25,642 nt of DNA. Origin: Firmicutes bacterium CAG:170. Its GTDB lineage: Bacteria > Bacillota > Clostridia > Oscillospirales > Oscillospiraceae. The notes beneath the pieces were generated by a model. It saw nothing but the letters and a program-made list of their open reading frames with translations, was not told the origin of the DNA and made no database searches. This document shows, in pieces, positions 15,728 through 22,780 of this stretch. Position numbers and translations under genes: made by a program. Each line of letters starts with the position of its first letter. Position 1 is the stretch's first letter. The stretch spans positions 2,672 through 28,313 of the forward strand of contig FR887127.1 in the NCBI GenBank assembly GCA_000436735.1, read 5' to 3'.

Positions 15728-15765
15728 GGAGAAATGCGGATAGGGGAGAAAGGCACGGCTCCGGG

Positions 15766-16134
15766 TCATGCCTTCCGCGTTTTTAGAAAGACCTCGGACA
15801 GGCCGACTAAAATCAGAAAGCCGCCGAAAAGCTTCCGCAGAAGCGACATTTCCAGATTCGCGGACAAAAGCGCCGCCAGTGCGGCTGTGACGCTTCCGGC
15901 TATGGCGGCGGGGACGACGGCCTTCCATTCAATGAGCCGGTTTTTCGTGTGGAAAATCAGCGCAGCGGCGGCTGTGGGCAGAAAATAGAGCAGATTGATT
16001 CCCTGCGCGGCCTTCTGCTCCATGGACAAAACGGCGGTCATCCAGACCATCAGCAGGCTTCCGCCGCCGATCCCGAAGCCGGAGAGCACGCCGCAGACAA
16101 GCCCTGCAGCGACGGCGATCAGAAAGCTCAGCAT
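15766..16134 (-). CDS. TauE/SafE-family permease, half-size subunit (second gene)
   Basis: 122 residues with about four hydrophobic helices, half the usual length of TauE/SafE (TSUP) transporters, which move sulfite, sulfonates or related anions. It shows the family signature LVCGVLSGFGIGGGSLLMVWM and a later QGINLLYFLPTAAAALIFH. It overlaps the end of the preceding half-size gene by 7 nt (ATGCTGA, 16128-16134), so the two are translationally coupled and probably pair in the membrane. Its last helix ends just before the shared terminator. The specific substrate is unknown. Confidence 0.85.
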   Translation of the reverse strand: MLSFLIAVAAGLVCGVLSGFGIGGGSLLMVWMTAVLSMEQKAAQGINLLYFLPTAAAALIFHTKNRLIEWKAVVPAAIAGSVTAALAALLSANLEMSLLRKLFGGFLILVGLSEVFLKTRKA

Positions 16135-16490
16135 AGCAGCAGCCGCACACCTCCCAATAGAATCAGCGCACCGAGCGTCAGATGCAGCGCACGGGCGGGA
16201 ACCTTGCTGAACAAAAGTCCGGCCAGAACGCCGCCGCCCGCGCCGCCGATGAGATAGGGCAGCGCGTCCAGAAGCGGCAGCATCCCCTTGGCGGCGTAAA
16301 TTCCCAGTGACACGAGGCAGAGCGGCAGAATGATGCAGACGGATGAGGAAAACGCCTTTTTATCCTCCATTTTTCCGAGCCGGATCAGAAGCGGAACGAG
16401 CACCATACCGCCGCCCGCGCCGAAAAAGCCGTTGACAAAGCCAGCAGCCGCGCCACAGAGCGCCGGACGCAGATAGTTTTTCCATTTCAT
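16128..16490 (-). CDS. TauE/SafE-family permease, half-size subunit (first gene)
   Basis: 120 residues with four predicted helices and the same signature as its partner: FVNGFFGAGGGMVLVPLLI near the N-terminus, then FSSSVCIILPLCLVSLG. It corresponds to one half of a normal TauE transporter, and with the overlapping gene makes a full-length equivalent. The ATG at 16490 is preceded by GGAGGG and six T residues. That ribosome site is embedded in the 3' arm of a terminator-like stem following tcdA (separate entry), so expression may be held low. I see no dedicated promoter. Confidence 0.85.
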   Translation of the reverse strand: MKWKNYLRPALCGAAAGFVNGFFGAGGGMVLVPLLIRLGKMEDKKAFSSSVCIILPLCLVSLGIYAAKGMLPLLDALPYLIGGAGGGVLAGLLFSKVPARALHLTLGALILLGGVRLLLC

Positions 16491-16526
16491 AAAAAACCCT
16501 CCGCTGCTCAGTATCGGCAGCGGAGG
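16491..16526 (-). terminator. tcdA terminator overlapping the tauE ribosome site
   Basis: A perfect 10-bp stem CCTCCGCTGC/GCAGCGGAGG (16498-16507 with 16517-16526) has a 9-nt loop. On the minus strand it is followed by GTTTTTT and then directly by the ATG of the first TauE gene. The other side also has a T run (16530-16534), so it could act in both directions. Confidence 0.75.
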
Positions 16527-16532
16527 CGGTTT

Positions 16533-17258
16533 TTATTCAGCGGCTTCCTCCGGCGGAAGCGCAAGCGCACGGAGAATATATCCGGCGATCATCATTCCCG
16601 CGCAGGGCGGAGCCCAGGGGACGGAGCCGGGAACGCTCTGACGTGCACCGGGCTCCTGCGAGGGAAGGGGCTTGCGCGGCAGCTCCGTGCTGGCAAGGAC
16701 GGTGTGGTGGCGGACGCCGCGGTTCCGCAGCTCACGCCGCATCACCCGCGCCAGCGGGCAGCCGGAGGTCTTGGAAATGTCCGTGATGGTGAATTTGGTC
16801 GGGTCGATGCGGTTGCCGGTGCCCATGGAGCTGATGATCGGTACGCCGCGCTCGATCGCGGTGACAATCAGACTGAGCTTGCTATAGACGGAATCAATCG
16901 CGTCGGCGATGTAGTCGAAGCCGAGGGAGAAAAACTCCTCCTTGTTGGCCTCCTCATAGTATTTGCGGATGCAGGTGACGCGGCACTCCGGATTGATGTC
17001 GGCGATGCGCGCGGCCATGACGTCGGTTTTATACATGCCGATGGTGGAGTGCAGCGCGACAAGCTGGCGATTGAGGTTGCTTTCGCAGACCACGTCGTTA
17101 TCGACGAGCGTGATCGCGCCGACGCCCGCGCGTGCTACGGCCTCGGCGATAAAGCTGCCGACGCCGCCGACACCGAATACCGCGACGTGCGCATTCTGGA
17201 GCCGGGTAAGGCCGTCCTCACCCAGCAGCATGATCTCTCTGCTGAATTGCTGGTTCAT
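16533..17258 (-). CDS. tcdA: tRNA threonylcarbamoyladenosine dehydratase
   Basis: 241 residues, an E1-like ThiF-fold enzyme that uses ATP to cyclise the t6A of certain tRNAs at position 37 to ct6A. Visible: N-terminal FSREIMLLGEDGLTRLQ typical of TcdA, nucleotide-binding GVGGVGS (29-35), Asp53 in VDNDVV, the conserved NLNRQ (61-65, Arg64), DAIDSVYSKLSLI, SSMGTGNRIDPTKF and the family-specific LARVMRRELRNRGV. ATG 17258 follows GGGAG by 6 nt. It lies 62 nt downstream of the PrsA-like gene on the same strand and may be partly cotranscribed. The full set of motifs argues against ThiF or MoeB, which have a different C-terminal half. Confidence 0.92.
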   Translation of the reverse strand: MNQQFSREIMLLGEDGLTRLQNAHVAVFGVGGVGSFIAEAVARAGVGAITLVDNDVVCESNLNRQLVALHSTIGMYKTDVMAARIADINPECRVTCIRKYYEEANKEEFFSLGFDYIADAIDSVYSKLSLIVTAIERGVPIISSMGTGNRIDPTKFTITDISKTSGCPLARVMRRELRNRGVRHHTVLASTELPRKPLPSQEPGARQSVPGSVPWAPPCAGMMIAGYILRALALPPEEAAE

Positions 17259-17276
17259 AAAAATCTCCCGGATACA

Positions 17277-17304
17277 GCAGAAGCTGCCATGCGGCAGCTT
17301 CTGC
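17277..17304 (-). terminator. Hairpin after the PrsA-like gene, weak T-tract
   Basis: A perfect 12-bp stem (17277-17288 with 17293-17304) has a 4-nt loop. No proper T run follows on the minus strand, so it may be an mRNA-end-stabilising or partial terminator element between the foldase gene and tcdA. Confidence 0.45.
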
Positions 17305-17320
17305 GAAGGTGAATTTCTGA

Positions 17321-18856
17321 TTACTTCTTGGTCACAAACGCCATGCCAGAGGCCTTTTCATAGGTCACTTTCTCGGTCACGCCGGTGTACCAGGTGGTGT
17401 AGTCGTTGTTCTTGAGCGCGTTTTCGACGAGCTGATGACGATAGTTGTCGCCGTCGCCGACAAAGTACATGACGTGGAAGCCATACTCAGACTGAATCAC
17501 AGCGGTGTCGCCGGGCTGGCGGCTCTCGTCGTAGCACCAATCCTCGAAGGTCTGAACCATCTGATTCGGATGGATATTGTAGCTGGTGGCCTCGGAAGCC
17601 GTGCCGTCGTTCAGAAGCTCCTGAGACAGAGCAGCGAAAGCATCCTCGGTCTGCTCGCCGGCGCGATAGCGCGCGAGAACATCCTCGGCGGTGGCCTGCG
17701 CCTGTGCGATCTCCTCGGAGGTCGCGCCGTCCTCGGTCTTGATCAGGATGTGACGGACGTTCTTAGTGAGGACGTCGTGATCCTGACGGCTGACGAAATA
17801 GGCGACCTGATAGCCGGTGGAGGCTTCGACGGTCGTCACATCACCCTCCGCGCGATCCGCGTCAAACAGCCAGTCGGCCAGAGAACTCGGAGCGGAGGAC
17901 TTTGCAACGTCAGTGTGCAGCGTGGCGTTGGCCTCGGCATAGGTCTCGGCCTCATCCTCGGCTGCGTATTCCAGGCTGAGGTTGATGAAGGACTGCTCGT
18001 CGGTGATCTTGGAGGCCATCTCCTCGGCGGCGGCCTTGGCGTCAGCCATAGCCTTGTCGGACTGGGCCTGCTTCTCTTCGTCGGTCAGCTCGGTCTCGCT
18101 GTCGGTCGTTTCGGTGTAGCGGGAGCTGTTGAAGGTGAAGTAGCGGAAGGTGACACCGTCGTAATCGTTGGGATTTGCGGCATACTCTGCATTGATCTGG
18201 TCATCGGTATAGGTCAAGTCGTCGGCAATGGAGCTGGCATAGGCCTGCGCGATGGTGTTGATGCGCATGTACTCGGTGTAGCTCTTCTCATTGCAACCGG
18301 AGCCGTACTGACCGGCGAGGAAGGAATCAATGCTGCTGTAGCCGTAGACGGTGGCAATGCTGCGCATCTGGTCAAGCTGACTCTGGATGGACGCTTCCTG
18401 ATCCTCGGTCAGGGCAAAGCCGTTTGCAATCGCCTCGTCGTAGATGGCATATGCGGAAGCGGCGTTGGTCAGACCGGAGGTGATGAAGTAGTCGGCCCAG
18501 CTCTCGCCGGTCTCTTCGTTGTAGGTCTGCTCGCTCAAAGCGGTGTTCTTGTCGAAGAACAGGTTCAGGTAGCTGCTGTAGTTGGTGGCAAAGCTGCTGT
18601 AGGCGTCGGTGCTGAAGTAGTCGACCATAGCGGGCGTCAGCTTGTGTTCACCGACAGTCGCGGCGGTCGTATGTTTTGCAAAGAAGCCGGTCGTCAGCAT
18701 GGAAAAGAAAACGATCACGGCGACGGCAAGCACTGCGATCACAATGCCCAGAGCGGTCTTACCGCCCTTGCTCATGCCCTTTTTCTCGTTCTTGACTTCC
18801 GGAGTGACGTTCTGAGCCTGCTCCTTGCGCTTGTTTTTTTCACGCGATGCACTCAT
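17321..18856 (-). CDS. Membrane-anchored PrsA-like peptidyl-prolyl isomerase
   Basis: 511 residues. Predicted extracytoplasmic foldase assisting secreted proteins after export. A charged Lys/Glu cytoplasmic tail (1-33) precedes one membrane segment (34-54); there is no lipobox Cys, unlike classical lipoprotein PrsA. A SurA_N-type helical region follows (about 65-300), with a Glu/Ala-rich, likely coiled stretch (about 250-285), then a parvulin (PpiC) domain at about 367-465 (VRHILIKTEDG, FAALSQELLNDG, QSEYGFHVMYFVG). The start at 18856 has AGAGGA about 10 nt upstream and a strong promoter. It likely helps fold the large SLH proteins of this region; that link is inference. Codon use is strongly biased, as in well-expressed genes. 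Confidence 0.9.
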   Translation of the reverse strand: MSASREKNKRKEQAQNVTPEVKNEKKGMSKGGKTALGIVIAVLAVAVIVFFSMLTTGFFAKHTTAATVGEHKLTPAMVDYFSTDAYSSFATNYSSYLNLFFDKNTALSEQTYNEETGESWADYFITSGLTNAASAYAIYDEAIANGFALTEDQEASIQSQLDQMRSIATVYGYSSIDSFLAGQYGSGCNEKSYTEYMRINTIAQAYASSIADDLTYTDDQINAEYAANPNDYDGVTFRYFTFNSSRYTETTDSETELTDEEKQAQSDKAMADAKAAAEEMASKITDEQSFINLSLEYAAEDEAETYAEANATLHTDVAKSSAPSSLADWLFDADRAEGDVTTVEASTGYQVAYFVSRQDHDVLTKNVRHILIKTEDGATSEEIAQAQATAEDVLARYRAGEQTEDAFAALSQELLNDGTASEATSYNIHPNQMVQTFEDWCYDESRQPGDTAVIQSEYGFHVMYFVGDGDNYRHQLVENALKNNDYTTWYTGVTEKVTYEKASGMAFVTKK

Positions 18857-18919
18857 TTGGGGATCATTCCTCTCATTGTTCGTTATACGAAATTTGCGCC
18901 TGTTGGCGATTCAACGCAT

Positions 18920-18948
18920 ATTATACTGAAAAACACCGTCGGTTTCAA
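18920..18948 (-). promoter_or_regulatory. Promoter of the PrsA-like gene
   Basis: On the minus strand there is a TTGAAA (plus 18943-18948), a 17-bp spacer and a perfect TATAAT (plus 18920-18925). The start codon lies about 60 nt downstream. Confidence 0.75.
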
Positions 18949-18997
18949 GTCCGGATTTCATATTTACGGAAAAAAACATAAAAGGAGAAAACCGGAC

Positions 18998-19030
18998 AAA
19001 AAACGGCAGGCGCTGAAATCAGCGCCTGCC
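18998..19030 (-). terminator. Terminator upstream of the PrsA-like gene
   Basis: A 10-bp stem GGCAGGCGCT/AGCGCCTGCC (19005-19014 with 19021-19030) has a 6-nt loop, followed on the minus strand by GTTTTTTG (six T at plus 18998-19003). It ends a transcript from further right, presumably the DUF1292 gene 240 nt away. Confidence 0.8.
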
Positions 19031-19042
19031 GCGATCCCGCGA

Positions 19043-19102
19043 TGGCCGTGCAGCCCCCATTATAACCTGCACTGGCCGTGCAGCCCCAATTATAACCTGC
19101 AC
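19043..19102. repeat. Tandem 30-bp repeat containing TATAAT between inverted arms
   Basis: Two adjacent 30-bp units (19043-19072 and 19073-19102) differ at one position. Read on the minus strand each contains GTGCAG, TTATAAT, and CTGCAC, so the AT-rich core is framed by 6-bp inverted arms. A related CATTATAAC core occurs again in opposite orientation near 19213-19223. No -35 element accompanies the TATAAT. Confidence 0.85.
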
Positions 19103-19269
19103 GAAACGGCAGGTGGGTCGCCTCTCCGCTGCCTCACCGCTTCCAACGTCCGCCGCAATGTCTGAGCACGGGCGGGAGGCCTGCAATCCGCAGCGGAAGT
19201 ACAGCGTCCCGTAGTTATAATGTGGGTTTAAGTGGAGCCGTCACGCACCCCGCAGGAATCTAAACAATT
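19103..19269. other. GC-rich intergenic region, possibly structured 3' end
   Basis: This region lies between the DUF1292 stop and the tandem repeat and holds no gene I can support. Complementary 8-bp segments TCCGCTGC and GCAGCGGA could pair, so a structured 3' untranslated region or small RNA is possible. No known RNA family is recognised. Confidence 0.35.
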
Positions 19270-19566
19270 TCAGTTTTCCGGGTCGCCCTCTGCGTCCTCG
19301 TCCTCATACATGAGGTCCATCAGTGCCTGATAAACGTCCTCAAGCTCCTGATCGTCGTCAATGGTCTCGAGAAGCTGCTCGCCGTTTTCCTCAACGGCCC
19401 GCAGGATGCTGACCTCGAGATCCTCGCTGTTTTCATCGGCGTCGGCCGGAACCAGCGCGAGATACCGGCTGCCGTTATACTCCAGCTCCGCCAGAACCTC
19501 CAGCTCGTATTCCTTTCCGTCCTCGTCCGTGATGGAGATATAGTCAGAACCGTATTCCTCGCTCAT
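19270..19566 (-). CDS. DUF1292 family protein
   Basis: A 98-residue, very acidic cytoplasmic protein of the DUF1292 (YrzB-like) family found across Firmicutes; its function is not established. The N-terminal half, with ITDEDGKEYELEVLAELEY and NGSRYLALVPAD, is the family core, followed by a Glu/Asp-rich tail with LEDVYQALMDLMYED. ATG 19566 follows GGAGG by 7 nt and has its own promoter. In many relatives the gene lies with the Holliday-junction resolvase gene yqgF; here it does not, which is a mild difference. Confidence 0.88.
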   Translation of the reverse strand: MSEEYGSDYISITDEDGKEYELEVLAELEYNGSRYLALVPADADENSEDLEVSILRAVEENGEQLLETIDDDQELEDVYQALMDLMYEDEDAEGDPEN

Positions 19567-19599
19567 TTGTGCGCCTCCGTTCGGATATCTTCTGATGCT

Positions 19600-19628
19600 A
19601 TTTTACCTGTAAGCGCGTGCAAAATCAA
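19600..19628 (-). promoter_or_regulatory. Promoter of the DUF1292 gene
   Basis: On the minus strand there is a TTGATT (plus 19623-19628), a 17-bp spacer and TAAAAT (plus 19600-19605). Confidence 0.55.
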
Positions 19629-19671
19629 GAGAAATTTCGCGCGCCGGAAAAGCCGAAAAAGCAGAATTCCG

Positions 19672-19692
19672 AAAAAACTGCATGGAACATGC
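19672..19692 (-). terminator. Possible short terminator of the lipoprotein gene
   Basis: On the minus strand a short GCATG/CATGC stem (19680-19684 with 19688-19692) has a 3-nt loop and is followed by AG and a six-T run (plus 19672-19677). The stem is short, so confidence is limited. Confidence 0.4.
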
Positions 19693-19753
19693 GGAAATGC
19701 AATTGAAACTGAGCAAAATGACGATAAATTCAAATTTCTTTTGCTGGAAGAAT

Positions 19754-20014
19754 TCAAGAGCAGAAATCCTCCAGCGCCCTTGTCAGCGCCTCGCGGCTGT
19801 AGAGCGGAAGCCCACAGCGCAGCGCCGCGCGGTCAGCCTCGTTCGAAAGCGCTTCCTCACGGCAGCCGGTCGGGTGCCATTGCGCGCTCTGCGCGTCATA
19901 ATAGGCCAGCTCGCCGCCGCGCGTCTGGAGCAGATAGGGCGGCTCCTGCGCGGAGAGCTGCGTACACGCGGCAAGCGCCGCGCAGCAGCAGAGCGCGGTG
20001 AATATTTTTTTCAT
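19754..20014 (-). CDS. Small lipoprotein with BofC-like C-terminal domain
   Basis: 86 residues. A lipoprotein signal with lipobox LAAC (Cys17) is preceded by an unusual run of three Cys (9-11). The mature part, YLLQTRGGELAYYDAQS then AALRCGLPLYSREALTRALEDFC, has the pattern Y-x-L-x-x-x-x-G-x-L-A-x-Y ... A-L-x-x-G-L-x-x-x-S-x-x-x-L-x-x-x-L-E-D-F-x-S. I associate this with the BofC C-terminal domain in clostridial lipoproteins. BofC in Bacillus is a forespore regulator of the SpoIVB protease; whether this protein is sporulation-related is unknown. ATG 20014 follows GGAGG. The call rests on recalled pattern. Confidence 0.65.
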   Translation of the reverse strand: MKKIFTALCCCAALAACTQLSAQEPPYLLQTRGGELAYYDAQSAQWHPTGCREEALSNEADRAALRCGLPLYSREALTRALEDFCS

Positions 20015-20065
20015 AGGACTCCCTCCGTTTCCTTTTTGCTTATTCTGCCCGCCAGAGGACGGGCC

Positions 20066-20096
20066 ATACGCAAATATGCGCGGAGATTTTGCGTAT
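20066..20096. promoter_or_regulatory. Inverted repeat in the lipoprotein/PBP divergent region
   Basis: Perfect 9-bp arms ATACGCAAA (20066-20074) and TTTGCGTAT (20088-20096) are separated by 13 bp. No T run follows on either strand, so an operator is more likely than a terminator. It lies about 40 bp upstream of the PBP promoter. Confidence 0.5.
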
Positions 20097-20133
20097 GATA
20101 TTCACAAAATGTTTCCAAACTAATTGACAGGTA

Positions 20134-20142
20134 TGCTATAAT
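20134..20142 (+). promoter_or_regulatory. Extended -10 promoter of the PBP operon
   Basis: TGC directly precedes a perfect TATAAT (20137-20142), an extended -10 element. The TTGACA at 20124 is only 7 bp away and cannot be its -35. The leader holds small inverted repeats (CCCTA/TAGGG near 20153-20165 and CGGCG/CGCCG) before GGAGG and the ATG. Confidence 0.6.
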
Positions 20143-20225
20143 ACAAAATGATACCCTAAAGTAGGGAATTTTCAGCATCCTGGAGCCGGCGGCTTGCGCC
20201 GTGAAACCAGAGCGGAGGGACGAAC

Positions 20226-22745
20226 ATGGCCAGAAAAGAAGAGAATGCCTCGCAGCCCAGACCGCACCGCGTCAGGCGCGTCATCGCGGCGATCCTGAAG
20301 GTGCTCGGTACGCTGCTGCTCGTAGCGCTGCTGACGACGCTGGTGCTTGCGTGTCTGTTTGCGCTGTATGTGAAAAACGACCTGTCGTCTCAGGTGGACT
20401 TTTCCATTGCGGATTTCTCGCTGGATCAGACGACGGTGATTTATTATGAGGATCCGGATACGGGCGAGAACGTCGTTTTGCAGAAGCTCTACGGCGGCGA
20501 GAACCGCACCTGGGTCAGCTATGAAAAGCTGCCGAAGAACCTGATCTACGCCTGCGTGGCCATCGAGGACAAGCGCTTCTTCGACCATCACGGCGTGGAC
20601 TGGATCACGACGATGCGCGCCTGTATCGATATCTTCCTCGGAAAGGGAGATGCGGGCGGCTCGACCATCACGCAGCAGCTCATCAAGAACGTGACCGGCA
20701 ACAAGGAGGTCACTGTCCGACGGAAAATGATCGAGATCTTCCAGGCGCTGGAGTTCGAAAAGACCCACACCAAGGAGGATATCCTGGAATGGTATCTGAA
20801 TATCATCGGCCTTGGGGAAAACTGCTCCGGTGTACAGTCGGCCTCGCAGGTTTATTTCGGCAAGAATGTGGAGGAGTTGAGCCTCGCGGAGTGCGCTTCA
20901 CTGATCGGTATCACGAACAACCCCTCCATCTATGACCCCTATATCAATCCGGAAAAGAACAAGGAGCGTCAGGAGATCATCCTCAGCCAGATGTACAAGC
21001 AGGGCTACATCACCGAGAGCCAGTACAACGAGGCCAAGAATGAGGAGCTTCAGCTGCGCAACAACAGCGGCAGCGGCGATGACGATTCCTCCGACTATTA
21101 TTCCTATTTTGTCGATCAGGTCATCCGCGACGTGGTGAACGACCTCTGCGACAAGACCGGCTATGCCTACGACATCGTATATAAGATGGTCCTGACCGGC
21201 GGCTACGAGATCTACTCCACCATGAACCCGAAGGTGCAGCAGGAGGTTGACCGCGTCTATCAGGATCTGAAAAACGTGCCCAATACGGCAAGCTCGCAGC
21301 AGCTTCAGTCCGGTATGGTGATCGTGGACAACGCCACGGGCGATATCGTGGCGCTGGCGGGCGGCGTCGGCGAAAAAGAGGGAAGCCTGACCTACAGCCG
21401 CGCGACCATGAGCCTGCTGTCTCCCGGCTCGACGATCAAGCCGGTGGCCGTCTATGCGCCTGCCATCGAGCTGGGACTCATTACGCCGGCCTCCGTTTAC
21501 GACGATACGCCCTACAGCTTCACCGATACGGCTTCGTGGCCGAAGAACTCCGATTCCACCTACCGGGGCCTGACGTCGATCAACGACGCGATGTGCTATT
21601 CCATCAACACGATCCCGGTCAAGCTGGTCGCGGAGACGACGCCGGAATACTGCTATTCCTTCGCCAAGGACAAGATGGGGCTGTCCACGCTGGTTTCGAA
21701 TTATGTAAACTCCAAGGGTGAGACGCTTTCCGACGTCGCGCTGGCGCCGCTGGCGCTGGGCGGACTGACCAACGGCGTGACCATCTGCGCCATGACGGCG
21801 GCCTACGCCACGTTTGCGAACGAGGGCGTCTACCGTCAGGCCAGAACGTACACGAAGGTAACCGACAACGGCGGAAAGAACGTCGTTCTCGACAACACGC
21901 AGAACTCCTATGTCGCCATGAAGGACATGACGGCGTGGTATATCACCTATATGCTGCAAAATACCGTCTCCTACGGCAGCGGTACGGCAGCAGCGCTGGA
22001 CAATATGCAGGTCGCCGGCAAGACCGGCACGACCACGAGCGACTTTGACCGCTGGTTTGCTGGCTATACGCCGTATTACACCGGCGTGGTGTGGTGCGGC
22101 TATGACACGCCGGAGGAGGTCGTATTGACCGACTCTACGACCAACCCGGCCATCGTCCTGTGGCAGAAGGTCATGCAGGGCGTTCACAAAAATCTCAAGT
22201 ATGCCGAGTTCAAGAAGCCGACGAATGTCGTTGAGTGCAGCGTCTGCTATGACAGCGGCCTGCTTGCGACCGACGCCTGCCGCGCAGACCCACGCGGAAA
22301 CCGCGTGGTCAATGTGGAGCTGAGCCTCTACGATGTGCCGACGGAGTCCTGCACGACGCATAAGATGGTCAAGATCTGCGGCACCTCCAAGCACGCCGTC
22401 AACGAATACTGCGAGCTGGTTCCCGGCAACACGACCTATGAGGTCGGATTGCTTGATGTGACGCGCGGCTTCCCGATCCGCGGAATCAAGGTGCTCGATC
22501 AGGCGTTCGTCGTCCCGAACGCGGCGATCCCGAGCGGCTATTACGGCGCGGTCTCGCCGGACGTGGACGCGATCAATGTGGAGTGCTATGTCCACACCTT
22601 TGAGAGCATCCCAGAGGAGGAAGAGGAAGAGGAAGAAGAGCCCGAAGAGGAGAAGCCTGAAGATACCGAACAGGAGGACGACTCCGGAGCATCAGGCGGG
22701 ACGCAGGTCCCGGACTGGGAAGAAAACAGCGGCATCCGGCCGTAA
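20226..22745 (+). CDS. Class A penicillin-binding protein (PBP1A-type)
   Basis: An 839-residue bifunctional peptidoglycan synthase, glycosyltransferase plus DD-transpeptidase. Basic cytoplasmic N-terminus, membrane segment (about 18-48), GT51 domain with AIEDKRFFDHHGVDW (catalytic Glu114) and GGSTITQQLIKN (144-155), then the transpeptidase domain with Ser402-x-x-Lys405 (SPGSTIKP), Ser459-Ile-Asn461 and Lys599-Thr-Gly601 (KTGTT). All three penicilloyl-serine motifs are intact. A C-terminal extension follows (about 660-800; Cys-containing motifs such as VECSVCYDSGLLATDAC). The protein ends in a run of nine Glu and an acidic Gly/Ser tail. ATG 20226 follows GGAGG by 7 nt. It leads a plus-strand cluster in which the methyltransferase starts 35 nt later, with no terminator between. 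Confidence 0.95.
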   Translation: MARKEENASQPRPHRVRRVIAAILKVLGTLLLVALLTTLVLACLFALYVKNDLSSQVDFSIADFSLDQTTVIYYEDPDTGENVVLQKLYGGENRTWVSYEKLPKNLIYACVAIEDKRFFDHHGVDWITTMRACIDIFLGKGDAGGSTITQQLIKNVTGNKEVTVRRKMIEIFQALEFEKTHTKEDILEWYLNIIGLGENCSGVQSASQVYFGKNVEELSLAECASLIGITNNPSIYDPYINPEKNKERQEIILSQMYKQGYITESQYNEAKNEELQLRNNSGSGDDDSSDYYSYFVDQVIRDVVNDLCDKTGYAYDIVYKMVLTGGYEIYSTMNPKVQQEVDRVYQDLKNVPNTASSQQLQSGMVIVDNATGDIVALAGGVGEKEGSLTYSRATMSLLSPGSTIKPVAVYAPAIELGLITPASVYDDTPYSFTDTASWPKNSDSTYRGLTSINDAMCYSINTIPVKLVAETTPEYCYSFAKDKMGLSTLVSNYVNSKGETLSDVALAPLALGGLTNGVTICAMTAAYATFANEGVYRQARTYTKVTDNGGKNVVLDNTQNSYVAMKDMTAWYITYMLQNTVSYGSGTAAALDNMQVAGKTGTTTSDFDRWFAGYTPYYTGVVWCGYDTPEEVVLTDSTTNPAIVLWQKVMQGVHKNLKYAEFKKPTNVVECSVCYDSGLLATDACRADPRGNRVVNVELSLYDVPTESCTTHKMVKICGTSKHAVNEYCELVPGNTTYEVGLLDVTRGFPIRGIKVLDQAFVVPNAAIPSGYYGAVSPDVDAINVECYVHTFESIPEEEEEEEEEPEEEKPEDTEQEDDSGASGGTQVPDWEENSGIRP

Positions 22746-22780
22746 ACAAAGAGAGAAGCGGATTTCCGCAGGGAGAGCAT

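Noticed and set aside
19043..19102. Possible CRISPR repeats
   Set aside because: Only two units, directly adjacent with no spacers, and no cas genes in the window.
17435..19165. Plus-strand frame of 576 codons opposite the PrsA-like gene
   Set aside because: Gly/Val/Leu-rich low-complexity translation typical of an antisense shadow; it crosses the promoter, terminator and tandem repeat.
20124..20129. TTGACA as the -35 of the PBP promoter
   Set aside because: It is 7 bp from the perfect TATAAT; the hexamer 17 bp downstream (AATGAT) is a poorer -10 than the extended -10 TGCTATAAT.
20898..22595. Minus-strand frame of 565 codons opposite the PBP
   Set aside because: The PBP motifs are unambiguous on the plus strand; this frame has no ribosome site and an Arg/His/Val/Asp-rich shadow composition.
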